Shown: piece after piece, positions 25,090 through 34,260 of the stretch | How positions within the stretch are numbered: position 1 is the first letter of the stretch | How the letters are laid out: each line of letters opens with the position of its first letter | Assembly: GCA_964458265.1 (NCBI GenBank) | Contig: CAYWIF010000005.1 | Location: forward strand, 1 to 64,000 | Length of the DNA: 64,000 nt | Source: JAGVSR01 sp964458265 | GTDB taxonomy: Bacteria > Pseudomonadota > Alphaproteobacteria > Rhizobiales > Hyphomicrobiaceae | Direction: 5' to 3' | The notes under the pieces: model-generated | Databases searched by the model: none | What the model was told of the DNA's origin: nothing | What the model saw: the letters and a program-made list of their open reading frames with translations, nothing else | Program-made: the position numbers and the translations under genes

Positions 25090-26430
25090 TCAGCTCTTGC
25101 CGAGATACTTTTCCAGCCAGTGGATATCGTACATGCCGTTGACGACATCCGGGTGCCGGACGAGTTCGTGGAACAGTGGGATCGTCGTCTCAATACCGTC
25201 GATCACGAATTCCGACAAGGCCCGCTTCAAACGCATCATGCACTCATTGCGAGTCTTTCCATGCACGATGAGTTTGCCGATCAAGCTGTCGTAGTAGGGG
25301 GGGATGCGGTAACCCTGATAGGCGCCACTGTCGACACGCACGCCGAGGCCGCCCGGCGGATGCCAGTAGGTGATTTGTCCGGGTGAGGGCCGAAATGTTC
25401 GTGGATTCTCAGCATTGATCCGGCATTCAATGGCATGCCCCGAGAATTGGATGTCCTCCTGCCGAAACGACAAACCTGCGCCCGAGGCGACGCGGATCTG
25501 CTCCAGCACGAGATCGATCCCGGTGATTGCCTCCGTCACCGGATGCTCCACCTGGATGCGGGTGTTCATCTCGATGAAATAGAACTCGCCGTCTTCGTAG
25601 AGGAACTCCACCGTCCCTGCGCCGCGATACTTGATATCGCGCATGGCTTTCGCGACCGTATCGCCGATACGCGCCCGCGAGGCGGCGTTGATGGCAGGCG
25701 ACGGCGCTTCCTCGAAGACCTTTTGATGACGTCGCTGGAGTGAGCAGTCGCGCTCTCCCAAATGCACCGCATTGCCTTGGCCGTCGCCAAAGACTTGGAT
25801 CTCTATGTGGCGCGGCTTCGTCAAATACTTCTCGATGTACACGCTATCGTTGCCGAATGCCGCCTTGGCTTCCGCGCGCGCCGTCGAAAATGCAACCGGC
25901 AAGTCGTCCGCGCTGGTCGCCACCTTCATGCCGCGCCCACCGCCGCCGGCGGTTGCCTTGATGAGCACCGGGAAGCCCATGCTCTTGGCGACCTTCATCG
26001 CTTCGCCTTCGGTCTTCACCGCCCCATCGGATCCGGGGACCACCGGAATTCCAAGTTGTTTTGCCGTCTCCTTCGCCTGGATCTTGTCGCCCATGATGCG
26101 GATGTGTTCCGATGTCGGGCCGATAAACGTAATGTTGTGCTCTTCGAGAATTTCCGCGAAACGAGCATTTTCCGATAGAAAACCGTAGCCGGGATGAACG
26201 GCATCTGCGCCGGTGATCTCGCAGGCCGCCAGCAGACGCGGAATGTTCAGGTAGCTGTCAGAAGATGTCGGCGGGCCGATGCACACGCTTTCGTCGGCAA
26301 GCCTGACATGCATCGCGTCGGCGTCCGCCGTCGAGTGCACGGCGACAGTTGCGATGCCGAGTTCCTTGCACGCGCGCTGGATGCGCAACGCGATTTCGCC
26401 CCGGTTTGCAATCAATACCTTATCGAACAT
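25090..26430 (-). CDS. accC: Acetyl-CoA carboxylase, biotin carboxylase subunit
   Basis: A 446-residue ATP-grasp protein. The biotin-carboxylase N-terminal domain (FDKVLIANRGEIALRIQRAC) is followed by the ATP-grasp part with KATAGGGGRGMKV and the RDCSLQRRHQKVFEEAPSP segment. The catalytic region FIEMNTRIQVEHPVTE and the C-terminal domain come last. It carboxylates biotin on AccB in the first step of fatty-acid synthesis. Length and order match AccC, and accB lies 87 bp upstream. Confidence 0.97.
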   Translation of the reverse strand: MFDKVLIANRGEIALRIQRACKELGIATVAVHSTADADAMHVRLADESVCIGPPTSSDSYLNIPRLLAACEITGADAVHPGYGFLSENARFAEILEEHNITFIGPTSEHIRIMGDKIQAKETAKQLGIPVVPGSDGAVKTEGEAMKVAKSMGFPVLIKATAGGGGRGMKVATSADDLPVAFSTARAEAKAAFGNDSVYIEKYLTKPRHIEIQVFGDGQGNAVHLGERDCSLQRRHQKVFEEAPSPAINAASRARIGDTVAKAMRDIKYRGAGTVEFLYEDGEFYFIEMNTRIQVEHPVTEAITGIDLVLEQIRVASGAGLSFRQEDIQFSGHAIECRINAENPRTFRPSPGQITYWHPPGGLGVRVDSGAYQGYRIPPYYDSLIGKLIVHGKTRNECMMRLKRALSEFVIDGIETTIPLFHELVRHPDVVNGMYDIHWLEKYLGKS

Positions 26431-26517
26431 CTTTTATCTCGCAGCGGCCTGGGCACTGGACAACCGGGTGCGCGCGGCGCGCTCGCTCTGCTGCCATGCC
26501 AAGGGCCATGCTCTCCC

Positions 26518-26988
26518 TTACTCGATGACCGCAAGAACTTCGCCGAACTCGACGGGCTGCCCATTCTCGAAGAAAATTGCCGTCACGGTGCCTGAGCGTT
26601 GCGCCGGGATCTGATTCATCGTCTTCATTGCTTCGATGATGAGCAGCGTGTCGCCCTGCTGCACCCGCGTACCCACTTCGATGAACGGCGGGGCCGTCGG
26701 TTCGGGCGACCGGTAAGCCGTTCCGACCATCGGTGATTTCACGGCGCCGGGATGTTTGCCGGGATCGCCACCCGGAGCAGCCGCCGGCAACTGCGAGGCA
26801 GTGGCGGCCACCGGCGCGGGCGCTACCGCATGCGACGCTGAAATTGTAATCGATCTGGCCACGCGGACCTTGAGGCCGTCCTTCTCGATTTCGATTTCGG
26901 AAAGTCCCGTTTCGTTCAAAAGTTCAGCCAGATCGCGAATGATCTTCTGTTCCGGACTTTGCGCCTCGCCTTTATCCTTGCCCGTCAT
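26518..26988 (-). CDS. accB: Biotin carboxyl carrier protein of acetyl-CoA carboxylase
   Basis: A 156-residue protein: an N-terminal helical region (IRDLAELLNETGLSEIEIEKDGLKVRVAR), an Ala/Pro-rich linker and a biotinyl domain. The biotin lysine is in IIEAMKTMNQI, a threonine variant of the usual EAMKLMN. ATG 26988 has GAGACGG upstream. A GTG at 27066 would add a very basic lysine/arginine tail overlapping aroQ and is not preferred. It sits between aroQ and accC. Confidence 0.95.
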   Translation of the reverse strand: MTGKDKGEAQSPEQKIIRDLAELLNETGLSEIEIEKDGLKVRVARSITISASHAVAPAPVAATASQLPAAAPGGDPGKHPGAVKSPMVGTAYRSPEPTAPPFIEVGTRVQQGDTLLIIEAMKTMNQIPAQRSGTVTAIFFENGQPVEFGEVLAVIE

Positions 26989-27062
26989 GGTCCGTCTCAC
27001 CTTATTCCGCCGCGGCTTCGCTCGCGGTGTTTTCTTTTCCGTTTTCTTTTTGCGTTTCGCCG

Positions 27063-27515
27063 TCACGCGGCGGACCTCTTGTCGAGGAGACCCCGCACGG
27101 CTTCCAGCGCGAGTTCATATCCTTTGGCTCCCAGCCCGCAGATCACCCCGGTCGCCGCAAGCGACACGTAAGAATGTTGCCGGAAGCTGTCGCGCCGGAA
27201 GATGTTTGAGAGATGCACTTCGACGACTGGTAATTCGGACGCCTGCAGCGCATCGAGCAAGGCGACCGAGGTATGCGTCAGGCCTGCCGCGTTGACGATG
27301 ATGGCCGACGCACTGGTCCGCGCCTCCTGCACCCAACCGATCAGTTCGCCCTCGACGTTCGTTTGGCGGAAGTCAACGGCCAGATCGAGCGCCTGGGCCC
27401 GCACCTTCGCCAAGGCTTCGATGTCGCCCAACGTATCGTGGCCGTAGATCGCAGGCTCCCGCTGACCCAGCAGGTTGAGGTTGGGACCGTTCAAAATGTA
27501 GACCGGCTTTGTCAT
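27063..27515 (-). CDS. aroQ: 3-dehydroquinate dehydratase, type II
   Basis: A 150-residue enzyme beginning PVYILNGPNLNLLGQREPAIYG, with the catalytic tyrosine in the YG segment. It also has FRQTNVEGELIGWVQEAR, IIVNAAGLTHTSVALLDAL and VEVHLSNIFRRDSFR, which carries the conserved histidine. It dehydrates 3-dehydroquinate in the shikimate pathway. ATG 27515 is chosen. It leads the aroQ-accB-accC cluster typical of alphaproteobacteria. The 223 bp upstream contain no recognisable gene. Confidence 0.96.
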   Translation of the reverse strand: MTKPVYILNGPNLNLLGQREPAIYGHDTLGDIEALAKVRAQALDLAVDFRQTNVEGELIGWVQEARTSASAIIVNAAGLTHTSVALLDALQASELPVVEVHLSNIFRRDSFRQHSYVSLAATGVICGLGAKGYELALEAVRGLLDKRSAA

Positions 27516-27738
27516 GAGACCGATTGGGCGGCTGGTGGGGGCTCGGACGTTCAGCAGGCCGTTTCGCCCGGATACGCTCGGTCGCTCGGCCGCCTGTCCT
27601 ATACAGCCCGGGGGTCTAGCAGCTTTCGTACGGCGACGAAAGAGCACCGCCCACGCCGGTGCACCTCCGGTCGTGGGAAAATCGTCTGATCCGCCAGAAC
27701 ATTGCGCTGGAGGGCAAGGAGACCTCCCCCGGGTAGGC

Positions 27739-28578
27739 TCAGCAGTACGCGCAACCCGACTGCCGCAGCGCCGCGATCTTGCCCGTTAGCTGATCGAGCA
27801 AGTCTTCAGGTGCCCCGCCGATGGCTTGGTCGCCGACAAGGAAGTGCGGTGTCCCCGATATGTTCATCGTCCGTGCCAGAGCTTCGACACGGGCCAGTTC
27901 GCCTTTCACCGCTTCGCTGTCCTTGTCTGCCTTGAGCTTAGCGACGTCGAGACCGAGCTTCCCGGCCATTTCCAATGCCGATGCCTCGGTCGCGCGACCC
28001 TTGCTCTCGATCAGGGCCTGATGGAGTTCCCAGTATTTACCCTGAGCGCGCGCTGCGAGCGCGATCTTGGCTGCGTCCTCAGAGTCCTTACTCAGGATCG
28101 GCAGTTCCTTGAAAACCACCCGGACATTTTTGTCCTTCTCGATGAGTTCGCGGATGCTGTGGAAACCGCGTTTGCAGTAGCCGCAATTGTAGTCGAAGAA
28201 CTCCACCACCGTGATGTCGCCGTCGGGATTGCCCGCTACCGGCGCGTCGGGATGGCGGTATATTTCTTTCGCGTTTTCCGCCACCATCGCCTTGGTCTTT
28301 TCGGCCTCTTCCTTGGCCATCTTGGCTTCGAGCGCGCCCTGTACCTCCACCAGCACTTGCGGGTTCTGCAACAGGTAGTCCTTCACGATCTGTTCGATGC
28401 CGCGCTTTTGGGCGTCGTCGAACATGGACGTGTCCGTCGCCACGCTACCCGAGCGGAACGGCCCCCCCAGCAGTAGCGCCGCCCCAATCGCCAGCGTCGC
28501 GCCAAGCGCGGCAACGGCGACCCTTGAGGGACGGCCGGTGGGCTCGCCGGGGCGATTATCTGAGGTGTGGTCGGCCAT
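27739..28578 (-). CDS. DsbA-like thioredoxin-fold disulfide protein
   Basis: A 279-residue protein with an N-terminal signal-anchor (VAVAALGATLAIGAALLLGG) and a charged helical stretch (60-115). A DsbA/Com1-type thioredoxin domain follows, with the active site NCGYCKRG and the cis-proline loop ISGTPHFLVG. It should act in the periplasm as an oxidase or isomerase. The chain ends in SGCAYC, a second CxxC-like pair at the extreme C-terminus, which is unusual. ATG 28578 is chosen. The gene lies 69 bp downstream of the M48 protease gene on the same strand. Confidence 0.88.
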   Translation of the reverse strand: MADHTSDNRPGEPTGRPSRVAVAALGATLAIGAALLLGGPFRSGSVATDTSMFDDAQKRGIEQIVKDYLLQNPQVLVEVQGALEAKMAKEEAEKTKAMVAENAKEIYRHPDAPVAGNPDGDITVVEFFDYNCGYCKRGFHSIRELIEKDKNVRVVFKELPILSKDSEDAAKIALAARAQGKYWELHQALIESKGRATEASALEMAGKLGLDVAKLKADKDSEAVKGELARVEALARTMNISGTPHFLVGDQAIGGAPEDLLDQLTGKIAALRQSGCAYC

Positions 28579-28647
28579 CGGTGTTCGCTCTCTGCTCTTT
28601 ATGCGCGGCATGGACCGGACCAAGTCATCCGATCGCGCCCCGTCTTA

Positions 28648-30075
28648 TCAGGTTTGTGGTTTGTAGTTGAGGATATCGTCGGCTTTGACCCATTCGGGGC
28701 TGCCCGGCTTCAATGCCCCTTGCGCGCGGCGCGCGAATTCCTGCGCTTGCTTGATGGCGCCGAAGTAGAACAAGCCCTGAGCTCGTGCCAATTCCGCCTG
28801 TGGGATCAGACCTTTGTCATAATAGGCTTGGCCGAGCATGTTGTACGCCATGGCGTTCTCGCCTTCGCGCGTGATGGCTTTGCGAAGGAGCGTTATGGCT
28901 TCATCCAAAACCTGCGGTTGCTTCGACTGGATCATGCTTTGAGCAAGTTGCACGGCAATGAGCGGGGCATCGCCTCCGGCCAATTGCATGGATTTGCGCA
29001 GCGGCGCGATGGACTCTGCAAATCGGCCGCTCTTTTGAAGGAAGTCGGCTTTAAGCTCGTAAAAGTACGGGTTCTGCGGTTCAGACTTGATCAACTGATC
29101 GGCCTCTGCGAGCGCGGCCTCCAGCCCGCCGCCGCCCATGCGAAAGCGTGCCACGGTCCGGGCGTACCGCGCCGGCATGCTCTGATCCGAAGCAGGATAG
29201 CGATTGAGTACGGTTTGCGGATTTTCGATGTATCCCGAGAGCTTCGCCCGCATCATGTCATGCCGGAACTGCAACGCAGGTGCATCCGCGTTGCCGAAAT
29301 AAGGGCTGCCTTCCACGAGCTGGCGGAGCCGTGCCAAACGGTCGGTGGCAACAGGATGCGTGCGCGCGAACGGGTCGCGGTTCTGGTCGGAAAAGAGTTC
29401 CTGCCCGGCGAAGCGCTCGAATGTGGCCAACATGCCCCGGCCCGACTGCTGCGTGGAATTGAGATAGCTGAGCCCAGCCTGATCGGCAGCTGATTCCTGC
29501 GACCGCCGTTCTGCCGTGAGACCCCGCATAATCAATTCGTTGCCGCCGTAGAGCACGCTCTGTCCGGCACCACCCAGGTCCCGGCCTCCGTCGCCGCCCG
29601 CGACCCCGCCGGCCACCATGAGGCCGATGCCGAGTATCTGCGCGATCAGTGCGCGCGTCTGGTCTTTCGCGATCCGCGCTCTAAGCGCGGCCATGTGACC
29701 GCCGGCGATATGGCCGGCCTCGTGTGCCAGCACGCCGATCACTTCGTTGGGCGTCTGGGCCTGCATCAAAGCGCCGGTGTGAATGAACACGTTGCGGCCG
29801 TCGACGACGAACGCATTGAAATTCTCGTTGTTGACGATCCGGACTGCCACCCGCCCGCTGCCGAGGTTAGCGGCCCTGAATAGCGGCCGGGCGTAGTCAT
29901 TCAGCAGGTTCTCGATCTCGGTATCGCGGATCAACGGCAGGCCCTGCGCCGCCGCAGGCCCCGGTGCCGCTGCAACGACCACGGCCGCTAGACTTGCTAG
30001 CGCGGCGATCAAGGGTCGCTGCCGCCGTTCGCCACCCGTAGATGTGCCGTCGCGTTTCGGTATTCTGCCGCTCAT
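28648..30075 (-). CDS. M48-family periplasmic metalloprotease with TPR tail (BepA-like)
   Basis: The 475-residue protein has a signal peptide (about 20-44, ending AAAQG). The M48 catalytic domain follows, with the zinc motif HEAGH in GVLAHEAGHIAGGHM (about 124), a downstream zinc-ligand helix (SQESAADQAGL), and TPR-like repeats from about 290. BepA-type proteins degrade or help assemble outer-membrane proteins and LPS transport parts. It is followed by the DsbA-like gene, consistent with an envelope-quality pair. Confidence 0.92.
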   Translation of the reverse strand: MSGRIPKRDGTSTGGERRQRPLIAALASLAAVVVAAAPGPAAAQGLPLIRDTEIENLLNDYARPLFRAANLGSGRVAVRIVNNENFNAFVVDGRNVFIHTGALMQAQTPNEVIGVLAHEAGHIAGGHMAALRARIAKDQTRALIAQILGIGLMVAGGVAGGDGGRDLGGAGQSVLYGGNELIMRGLTAERRSQESAADQAGLSYLNSTQQSGRGMLATFERFAGQELFSDQNRDPFARTHPVATDRLARLRQLVEGSPYFGNADAPALQFRHDMMRAKLSGYIENPQTVLNRYPASDQSMPARYARTVARFRMGGGGLEAALAEADQLIKSEPQNPYFYELKADFLQKSGRFAESIAPLRKSMQLAGGDAPLIAVQLAQSMIQSKQPQVLDEAITLLRKAITREGENAMAYNMLGQAYYDKGLIPQAELARAQGLFYFGAIKQAQEFARRAQGALKPGSPEWVKADDILNYKPQT

Positions 30076-30276
30076 GCGCCACTGTTCGCTAAAGAATGAG
30101 CCGAAAAATCGGCGGCCTGGGCCATAGGTGCCCGGTAGCCTGCACCGAGCCCTGCAAACTCAGATAATCAACCCGTACAGTCTTGACGAGGGTGAAGCCA
30201 CGTCTCTTTGCAAAAGCAAAAGGGGAAGACGGCCAGAGCCCCCTCCCCCTCCTTAATGGGTCAATTCAGGTAAGCG

Positions 30277-30855
30277 CTAGGCGCGACGGCGTCCACCGGC
30301 CCCGAGCGACACAAAGCGGTGACCGATATCGACATGAATATGGTTCATGCCGCGGTAGGTCATGGTGCCACCCGAGTGATGGTTCTTGATCAGCCAGTTC
30401 ACGATGGCGCCCTTGCGGTTGCCGGCGTTGAAGTCGATGGCCAGGCCGTAGCGATGCTTGGACGGCTTGCCGCTGGTGGCGATCACCGCGCCTGGACGGC
30501 AGGTCGAGACGATGGAGACCGCGCCAAACTGGCTCTCAATACGGTTGAGGAGGGCGCGAGCCTGCGGCTGCAGGCAGCTCCGTGAGGTTCCGCCCGAGGC
30601 ATACTTCGTGAACGAGCGCGATTTCATGCCTTTCTTGCCGGCGTAACGGCGCGACTTGCCGTACTTCGAGGTGCGGTAGCCTTTCGCCTTGGCGGCGTAC
30701 CGCCTGTTGGACTTCACGGTGTAGTTCTTGGCGAGCGACGGACGGCTGGCCGACGACGAATTGCTTTCCGGGTGGGGCTTGGCAACGGCGCTGGTGGCCG
30801 ACATTGCAACCAGACCGGCCAGCGCGGCGGCGATCGAAAGAAAACGAGTGCTCAT
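30277..30855 (-). CDS. Secreted peptidase M15-like (D-Ala-D-Ala carboxypeptidase fold)
   Basis: A 192-residue protein with a signal peptide (FLSIAAALAGLVAMSATSAVA) and a very basic Lys/Arg/Tyr-rich linker (45-85). The M15_3/DUF882-like domain has STCRPGAV, the metal motif SKHRYGLAIDFN and HIHVDIGHR. The HxxxxxxD and HxH ligands are intact, so it may cleave peptidoglycan peptides. ATG 30855 has GGAG eight bases upstream. Upstream lies a 417-bp spacer toward the RNase E gene. Confidence 0.8.
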   Translation of the reverse strand: MSTRFLSIAAALAGLVAMSATSAVAKPHPESNSSSASRPSLAKNYTVKSNRRYAAKAKGYRTSKYGKSRRYAGKKGMKSRSFTKYASGGTSRSCLQPQARALLNRIESQFGAVSIVSTCRPGAVIATSGKPSKHRYGLAIDFNAGNRKGAIVNWLIKNHHSGGTMTYRGMNHIHVDIGHRFVSLGAGGRRRA

Positions 30856-30917
30856 GGGTACTCCAGTTTTTTATCGTATGAGATGCGCCGGTTTTCCGGC
30901 ATTCGAGAGAAGATCGT

Positions 30918-30933
30918 GACAGCGCTTGCTGTC
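30918..30933. repeat. Perfect hairpin in the 30856-31272 spacer
   Basis: GACAGC-GCTT-GCTGTC is a six-base perfect stem followed by TTTC on the plus strand. Apart from this and the terminator at 31204, the 417-bp spacer shows no gene that I can support. Confidence 0.35.
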
Positions 30934-31203
30934 TTTCAAAGATATGTTCGAGATGATCGCCGGGACTTTCTTCAAGCAACCGGCGGGTTCAACTACATTC
31001 CGTCTCGAACTGAACTGGCTCCTCCCTCGGTCGGCATTTGCCTGCTGCGCCGCACACAACGTGCGAAGACTGCAAGGCAACCTTCAACAGCCGGGACCAT
31101 ATGGTGAAAATTTGACGGTTAGAACCACTAGGCCGACGGGTGCGACCTCGTGCGCCAAATGAAAATCGCCACTGCGCCGAACCAGCCAACAGCATGATAC
31201 TGC

Positions 31204-31233
31204 GTAAAAAAAGCCGGGCTTTTGGCCCGGCTT
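31204..31233 (-). terminator. Intrinsic terminator of the RNase E gene
   Basis: AAGCCGGGC (31211-31219) pairs with GCCCGGCTT (31225-31233). On the minus strand the stem is followed by a run of Ts, 40 bp after the RNase E stop. Confidence 0.88.
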
Positions 31234-31272
31234 TATCTTTCGCTGCAATCTTACGTCGTGCGACAGGTTTGC

Positions 31273-34260
31273 TTATCCGCCGAGTCGCCGTTGCCACCAG
31301 CCGCGCCGGGCCGGTTGGTCGGCAGGTCCCTCGCTGGCCGCCGCCCCCTGATCGGGCGTCACGACGACCCGCTCGATTATGGGTTCACTCGCGGCGGCGT
31401 CCGAGGTGCGCCTGCGTGGTGCAATCTCATGCTCCGGGTTGGCGATCGCCTTCTCCGCGCCGTCTGTTGCTCGGGGCTCACGGCGATTGGACCGGCCGCG
31501 AGTTTGAGTTTCGGGAACAGGCAACTGAGCGTCCGGCACAACCGCGGCCGGTTGCTCAATCCCCGTGTCGACGCCGGCCGGTCCGGCAAAGTCGTCGACG
31601 AAATCCTCGGTCACATGCGACCTGACCGGGTACCCGTTGGCTTCCTCGCCGTCTACTTCCGATGCAGCCACGCCATTTTGATCCCGGTCGCGGCCACGGC
31701 CTCGCCGACCGCCTCGCCGTCCTCGGCGGCGGCGGCGGCCACCACGGTCTCGATCATTGTCGCGACCGGCGCCTCCTGTCTCGCTTGAACCGGTCATCTC
31801 GTCGCCAGTGTCTTCTGGCGCAGGTTCGATCAGATCGAATTCGCCGGCGCCGGGCGAAGCGCTGTCCTCGCCATCCTCGCGATCATCGGCATAAGGTCGG
31901 CCCGCGACGGCGTTGCGGACATCGGCTCGCTCCTCGCCGCGCTCGCTGCCACGGCGGCCCCGTCTGCGTCTGCGTCTGCGCCCCCGGTCACCCTCGTCGC
32001 GCCCGCCCCGCGCTTCCCGTGCAAGTGGCCGGTCATCTTCACCTTCATCCCCATCGCCCTCGCCGACGAAGCTGATGCTGTCGGACGCAGACGGCCGCTC
32101 ATCGTCGATGCCGGGTTCAACCGCTCCCTCGTCCCCATCGAAGCCCCAGTCCATGTTGACCGCCGACCGCTCCTGGCGCCGCAAGGGTGCTTCCGTGCGA
32201 ACGTGGGTCTTCTCGATGGTGAAATTCGCGCCCTGCAGCTTGTCGCTGGCCTGAACGGCAATCGAAATGCCGTGATGCGCTTCCAACTCGGTGATAAACC
32301 GCCGCTTGTTGTTGAGAATGTAGAGCGCCACGTTGGCGGTCGTCGTTGCGATCAGCGAAGAGGGCTGGCCGCCCATCAGCGCATCTTCGATGCCGCGCAG
32401 TACGGCGAGCGCCACGCTTTCCGTCGACCGGATAATCCCGGTTCCCTGACAGTGTGGACATTGCGTGGTCGACCCTTCCAGAACGCCCGTCCGCAGCCGC
32501 TGCCGGGACATTTCCATGAGGCCGAAATGCGAGATGCGTCCAAGCTGAATTCTCGCCCGGTCGAAACGGAGCGCATCCTTCAGCCGCCGCTCGACGGAGC
32601 GGTTGTTGCGCTTCTCTTCCATGTCGATGAAGTCGATGACGATGAGACCGGCAAGGTCGCGTAGCTTCAACTGGCGCGCAATTTCGTCGGCCGCTTCGAG
32701 ATTGGTCGCGTACGCCGTCTCCTCGATCGAGAATTCGCGGGTCGACTTGCCTGAGTTGACGTCAATGGCAACCAGCGCTTCGGTCTGGTTGATGACCAGA
32801 TAACCGCCCGACTTCAACGTGACGAACGGACTGAACATGGCGTTCAATTGCCGTTCGATGCCGAACTTGTTGAACAGAGGCTCGGCGGATGAATGCAGCA
32901 GCACGTTCTTGGCATGGCTAGGCATCAGCATGCGCATGAAATCGCGAGCTTCCGCATGCGCCACGTCGCCTGCCACGACGACCTCTTCGACGTCCTTGTT
33001 GTAAAGGTCGCGGATCGAACGCTTGATCAGGTTGCCTTCCTCGTAAACGAGGCTGGGGGCGGTGGACTGCAGCGTCAGATCACGGACGCTTTCCCACAAC
33101 CGCAGCAAATACTCATAATCGCGCTTGATTTCCTGTTGCGTGCGCGCTGCGCCGGCCGTCCGGATGATGAGGCCCATGCCCTCCGGGACATCGAGTTCCG
33201 CGGCAATCGCCTTCAATCGCCTGCGGTCCTGCGGATTGGTGATCTTGCGGCTGATGCCGCCACCGCGGGCGGTGTTTGGCATCAAAACCGTGTAGCGGCC
33301 GGCTAGCGATAGGTATGTCGTAAGCGCTGCACCTTTGTTGCCGCGCTCTTCCTTGACGACCTGCACCAGAATAACCTGGCGGCGTTTGATGACTTCTTGG
33401 ATTTTGTAGGATCGCGGGCGGCGGCGGGGACGCGTGGGTAGTTCCTCCAGCGCATCTTCCGAACCCGTCTGCTCCACGGTCTCCGGTTCCGCTGCGGGCG
33501 TAGCTACGACTTCGACTGTCTCATTCTCAACGAGCCCGATCGCGGCCGGTGCATCCCTGTCGAGACCAGCGGAATCCTCGGCCCCTTCGTCGCCGGATTC
33601 GCCGGCATCCAGGTCGGCGCCATCGGCATCCTCCTGCTCGTGCGAAGGCTCGAAGCCGCCCACGGCTTCCGGTTCCGGGAAGTCTTCAGAGATCACATCG
33701 TCGTTGCCGTCCAGGTCGTGCGCCAGGACGATGTGACCCTGAGTGTCATCGCCCTCCTCGCGCTCGTCCTCGAGATCCTGCGCGTTGTCGCTAAATTCGA
33801 AGTCCTGCGCGGGCGAAAGGCCGGAGTGATTGTGCTCGCCGCCTCCTGCCGCTGGCTGTTCGCCGGTTCCCGGCGCTGCATCGCGCCGCCGTCCACCCTG
33901 CGGCCCACGCTGACGGCGCCGGGCCATGCGTTCGGCATGTGCATCGGCGGCAGCCTCCTCGGCGGCTTCGGCAGCGGCTTCCTCCTCGAGAAGCGCCTGC
34001 CGGTCGGCCATCGGTATCTGATAATAATCGGGATGGATTTCGTTGAAGGCGAGGAAGCCGTGACGGTTCCCACCATAATCGACGAAGGCAGCTTGCAGTG
34101 ACGGCTCAACGCGCGTCACCTTGGCGAGATAGATGTTGCCACGCAGGAGTTTGCGCGCGGCGCTTTCGTAGTCGAATTCCTCTACGCGGCCGTCACGCAG
34201 AACGACGACCCGGGTCTCCTCCGGATGCGTCGCATCGATAAGCATTTTGTTGTTGGACAT
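31273..34260 (-). CDS. rne: Ribonuclease E/G with large acidic insertion
   Basis: A 995-residue protein. It starts MSNNKMLIDATHPEETRVV and has a S1 domain (RKLLRGNIYLAKVTRVEPSLQAAFVDYG) split by about 200 residues rich in Glu, Asp and Ala. The catalytic domain follows (LVAIDVNSGKSTRE, VIDFIDMEEKRN). The zinc-link is CPHCQGTG and the long C-terminal tail alternates acidic and RGRRG-type segments, as in degradosome scaffolds. It cuts mRNA and processes rRNA. ATG 34260 is preceded by AAGGAAA. Family size and insertion agree with alphaproteobacterial RNase E. Confidence 0.95.
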   Translation of the reverse strand: MSNNKMLIDATHPEETRVVVLRDGRVEEFDYESAARKLLRGNIYLAKVTRVEPSLQAAFVDYGGNRHGFLAFNEIHPDYYQIPMADRQALLEEEAAAEAAEEAAADAHAERMARRRQRGPQGGRRRDAAPGTGEQPAAGGGEHNHSGLSPAQDFEFSDNAQDLEDEREEGDDTQGHIVLAHDLDGNDDVISEDFPEPEAVGGFEPSHEQEDADGADLDAGESGDEGAEDSAGLDRDAPAAIGLVENETVEVVATPAAEPETVEQTGSEDALEELPTRPRRRPRSYKIQEVIKRRQVILVQVVKEERGNKGAALTTYLSLAGRYTVLMPNTARGGGISRKITNPQDRRRLKAIAAELDVPEGMGLIIRTAGAARTQQEIKRDYEYLLRLWESVRDLTLQSTAPSLVYEEGNLIKRSIRDLYNKDVEEVVVAGDVAHAEARDFMRMLMPSHAKNVLLHSSAEPLFNKFGIERQLNAMFSPFVTLKSGGYLVINQTEALVAIDVNSGKSTREFSIEETAYATNLEAADEIARQLKLRDLAGLIVIDFIDMEEKRNNRSVERRLKDALRFDRARIQLGRISHFGLMEMSRQRLRTGVLEGSTTQCPHCQGTGIIRSTESVALAVLRGIEDALMGGQPSSLIATTTANVALYILNNKRRFITELEAHHGISIAVQASDKLQGANFTIEKTHVRTEAPLRRQERSAVNMDWGFDGDEGAVEPGIDDERPSASDSISFVGEGDGDEGEDDRPLAREARGGRDEGDRGRRRRRRRGRRGSERGEERADVRNAVAGRPYADDREDGEDSASPGAGEFDLIEPAPEDTGDEMTGSSETGGAGRDNDRDRGGRRRRRGRRGGRRGRGRDRDQNGVAASEVDGEEANGYPVRSHVTEDFVDDFAGPAGVDTGIEQPAAVVPDAQLPVPETQTRGRSNRREPRATDGAEKAIANPEHEIAPRRRTSDAAASEPIIERVVVTPDQGAAASEGPADQPARRGWWQRRLGG

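Noticed and set aside
28567..29493. Plus-strand open frame opposite the M48 protease
   Set aside because: It covers the protease catalytic region on the other strand and has no signature.
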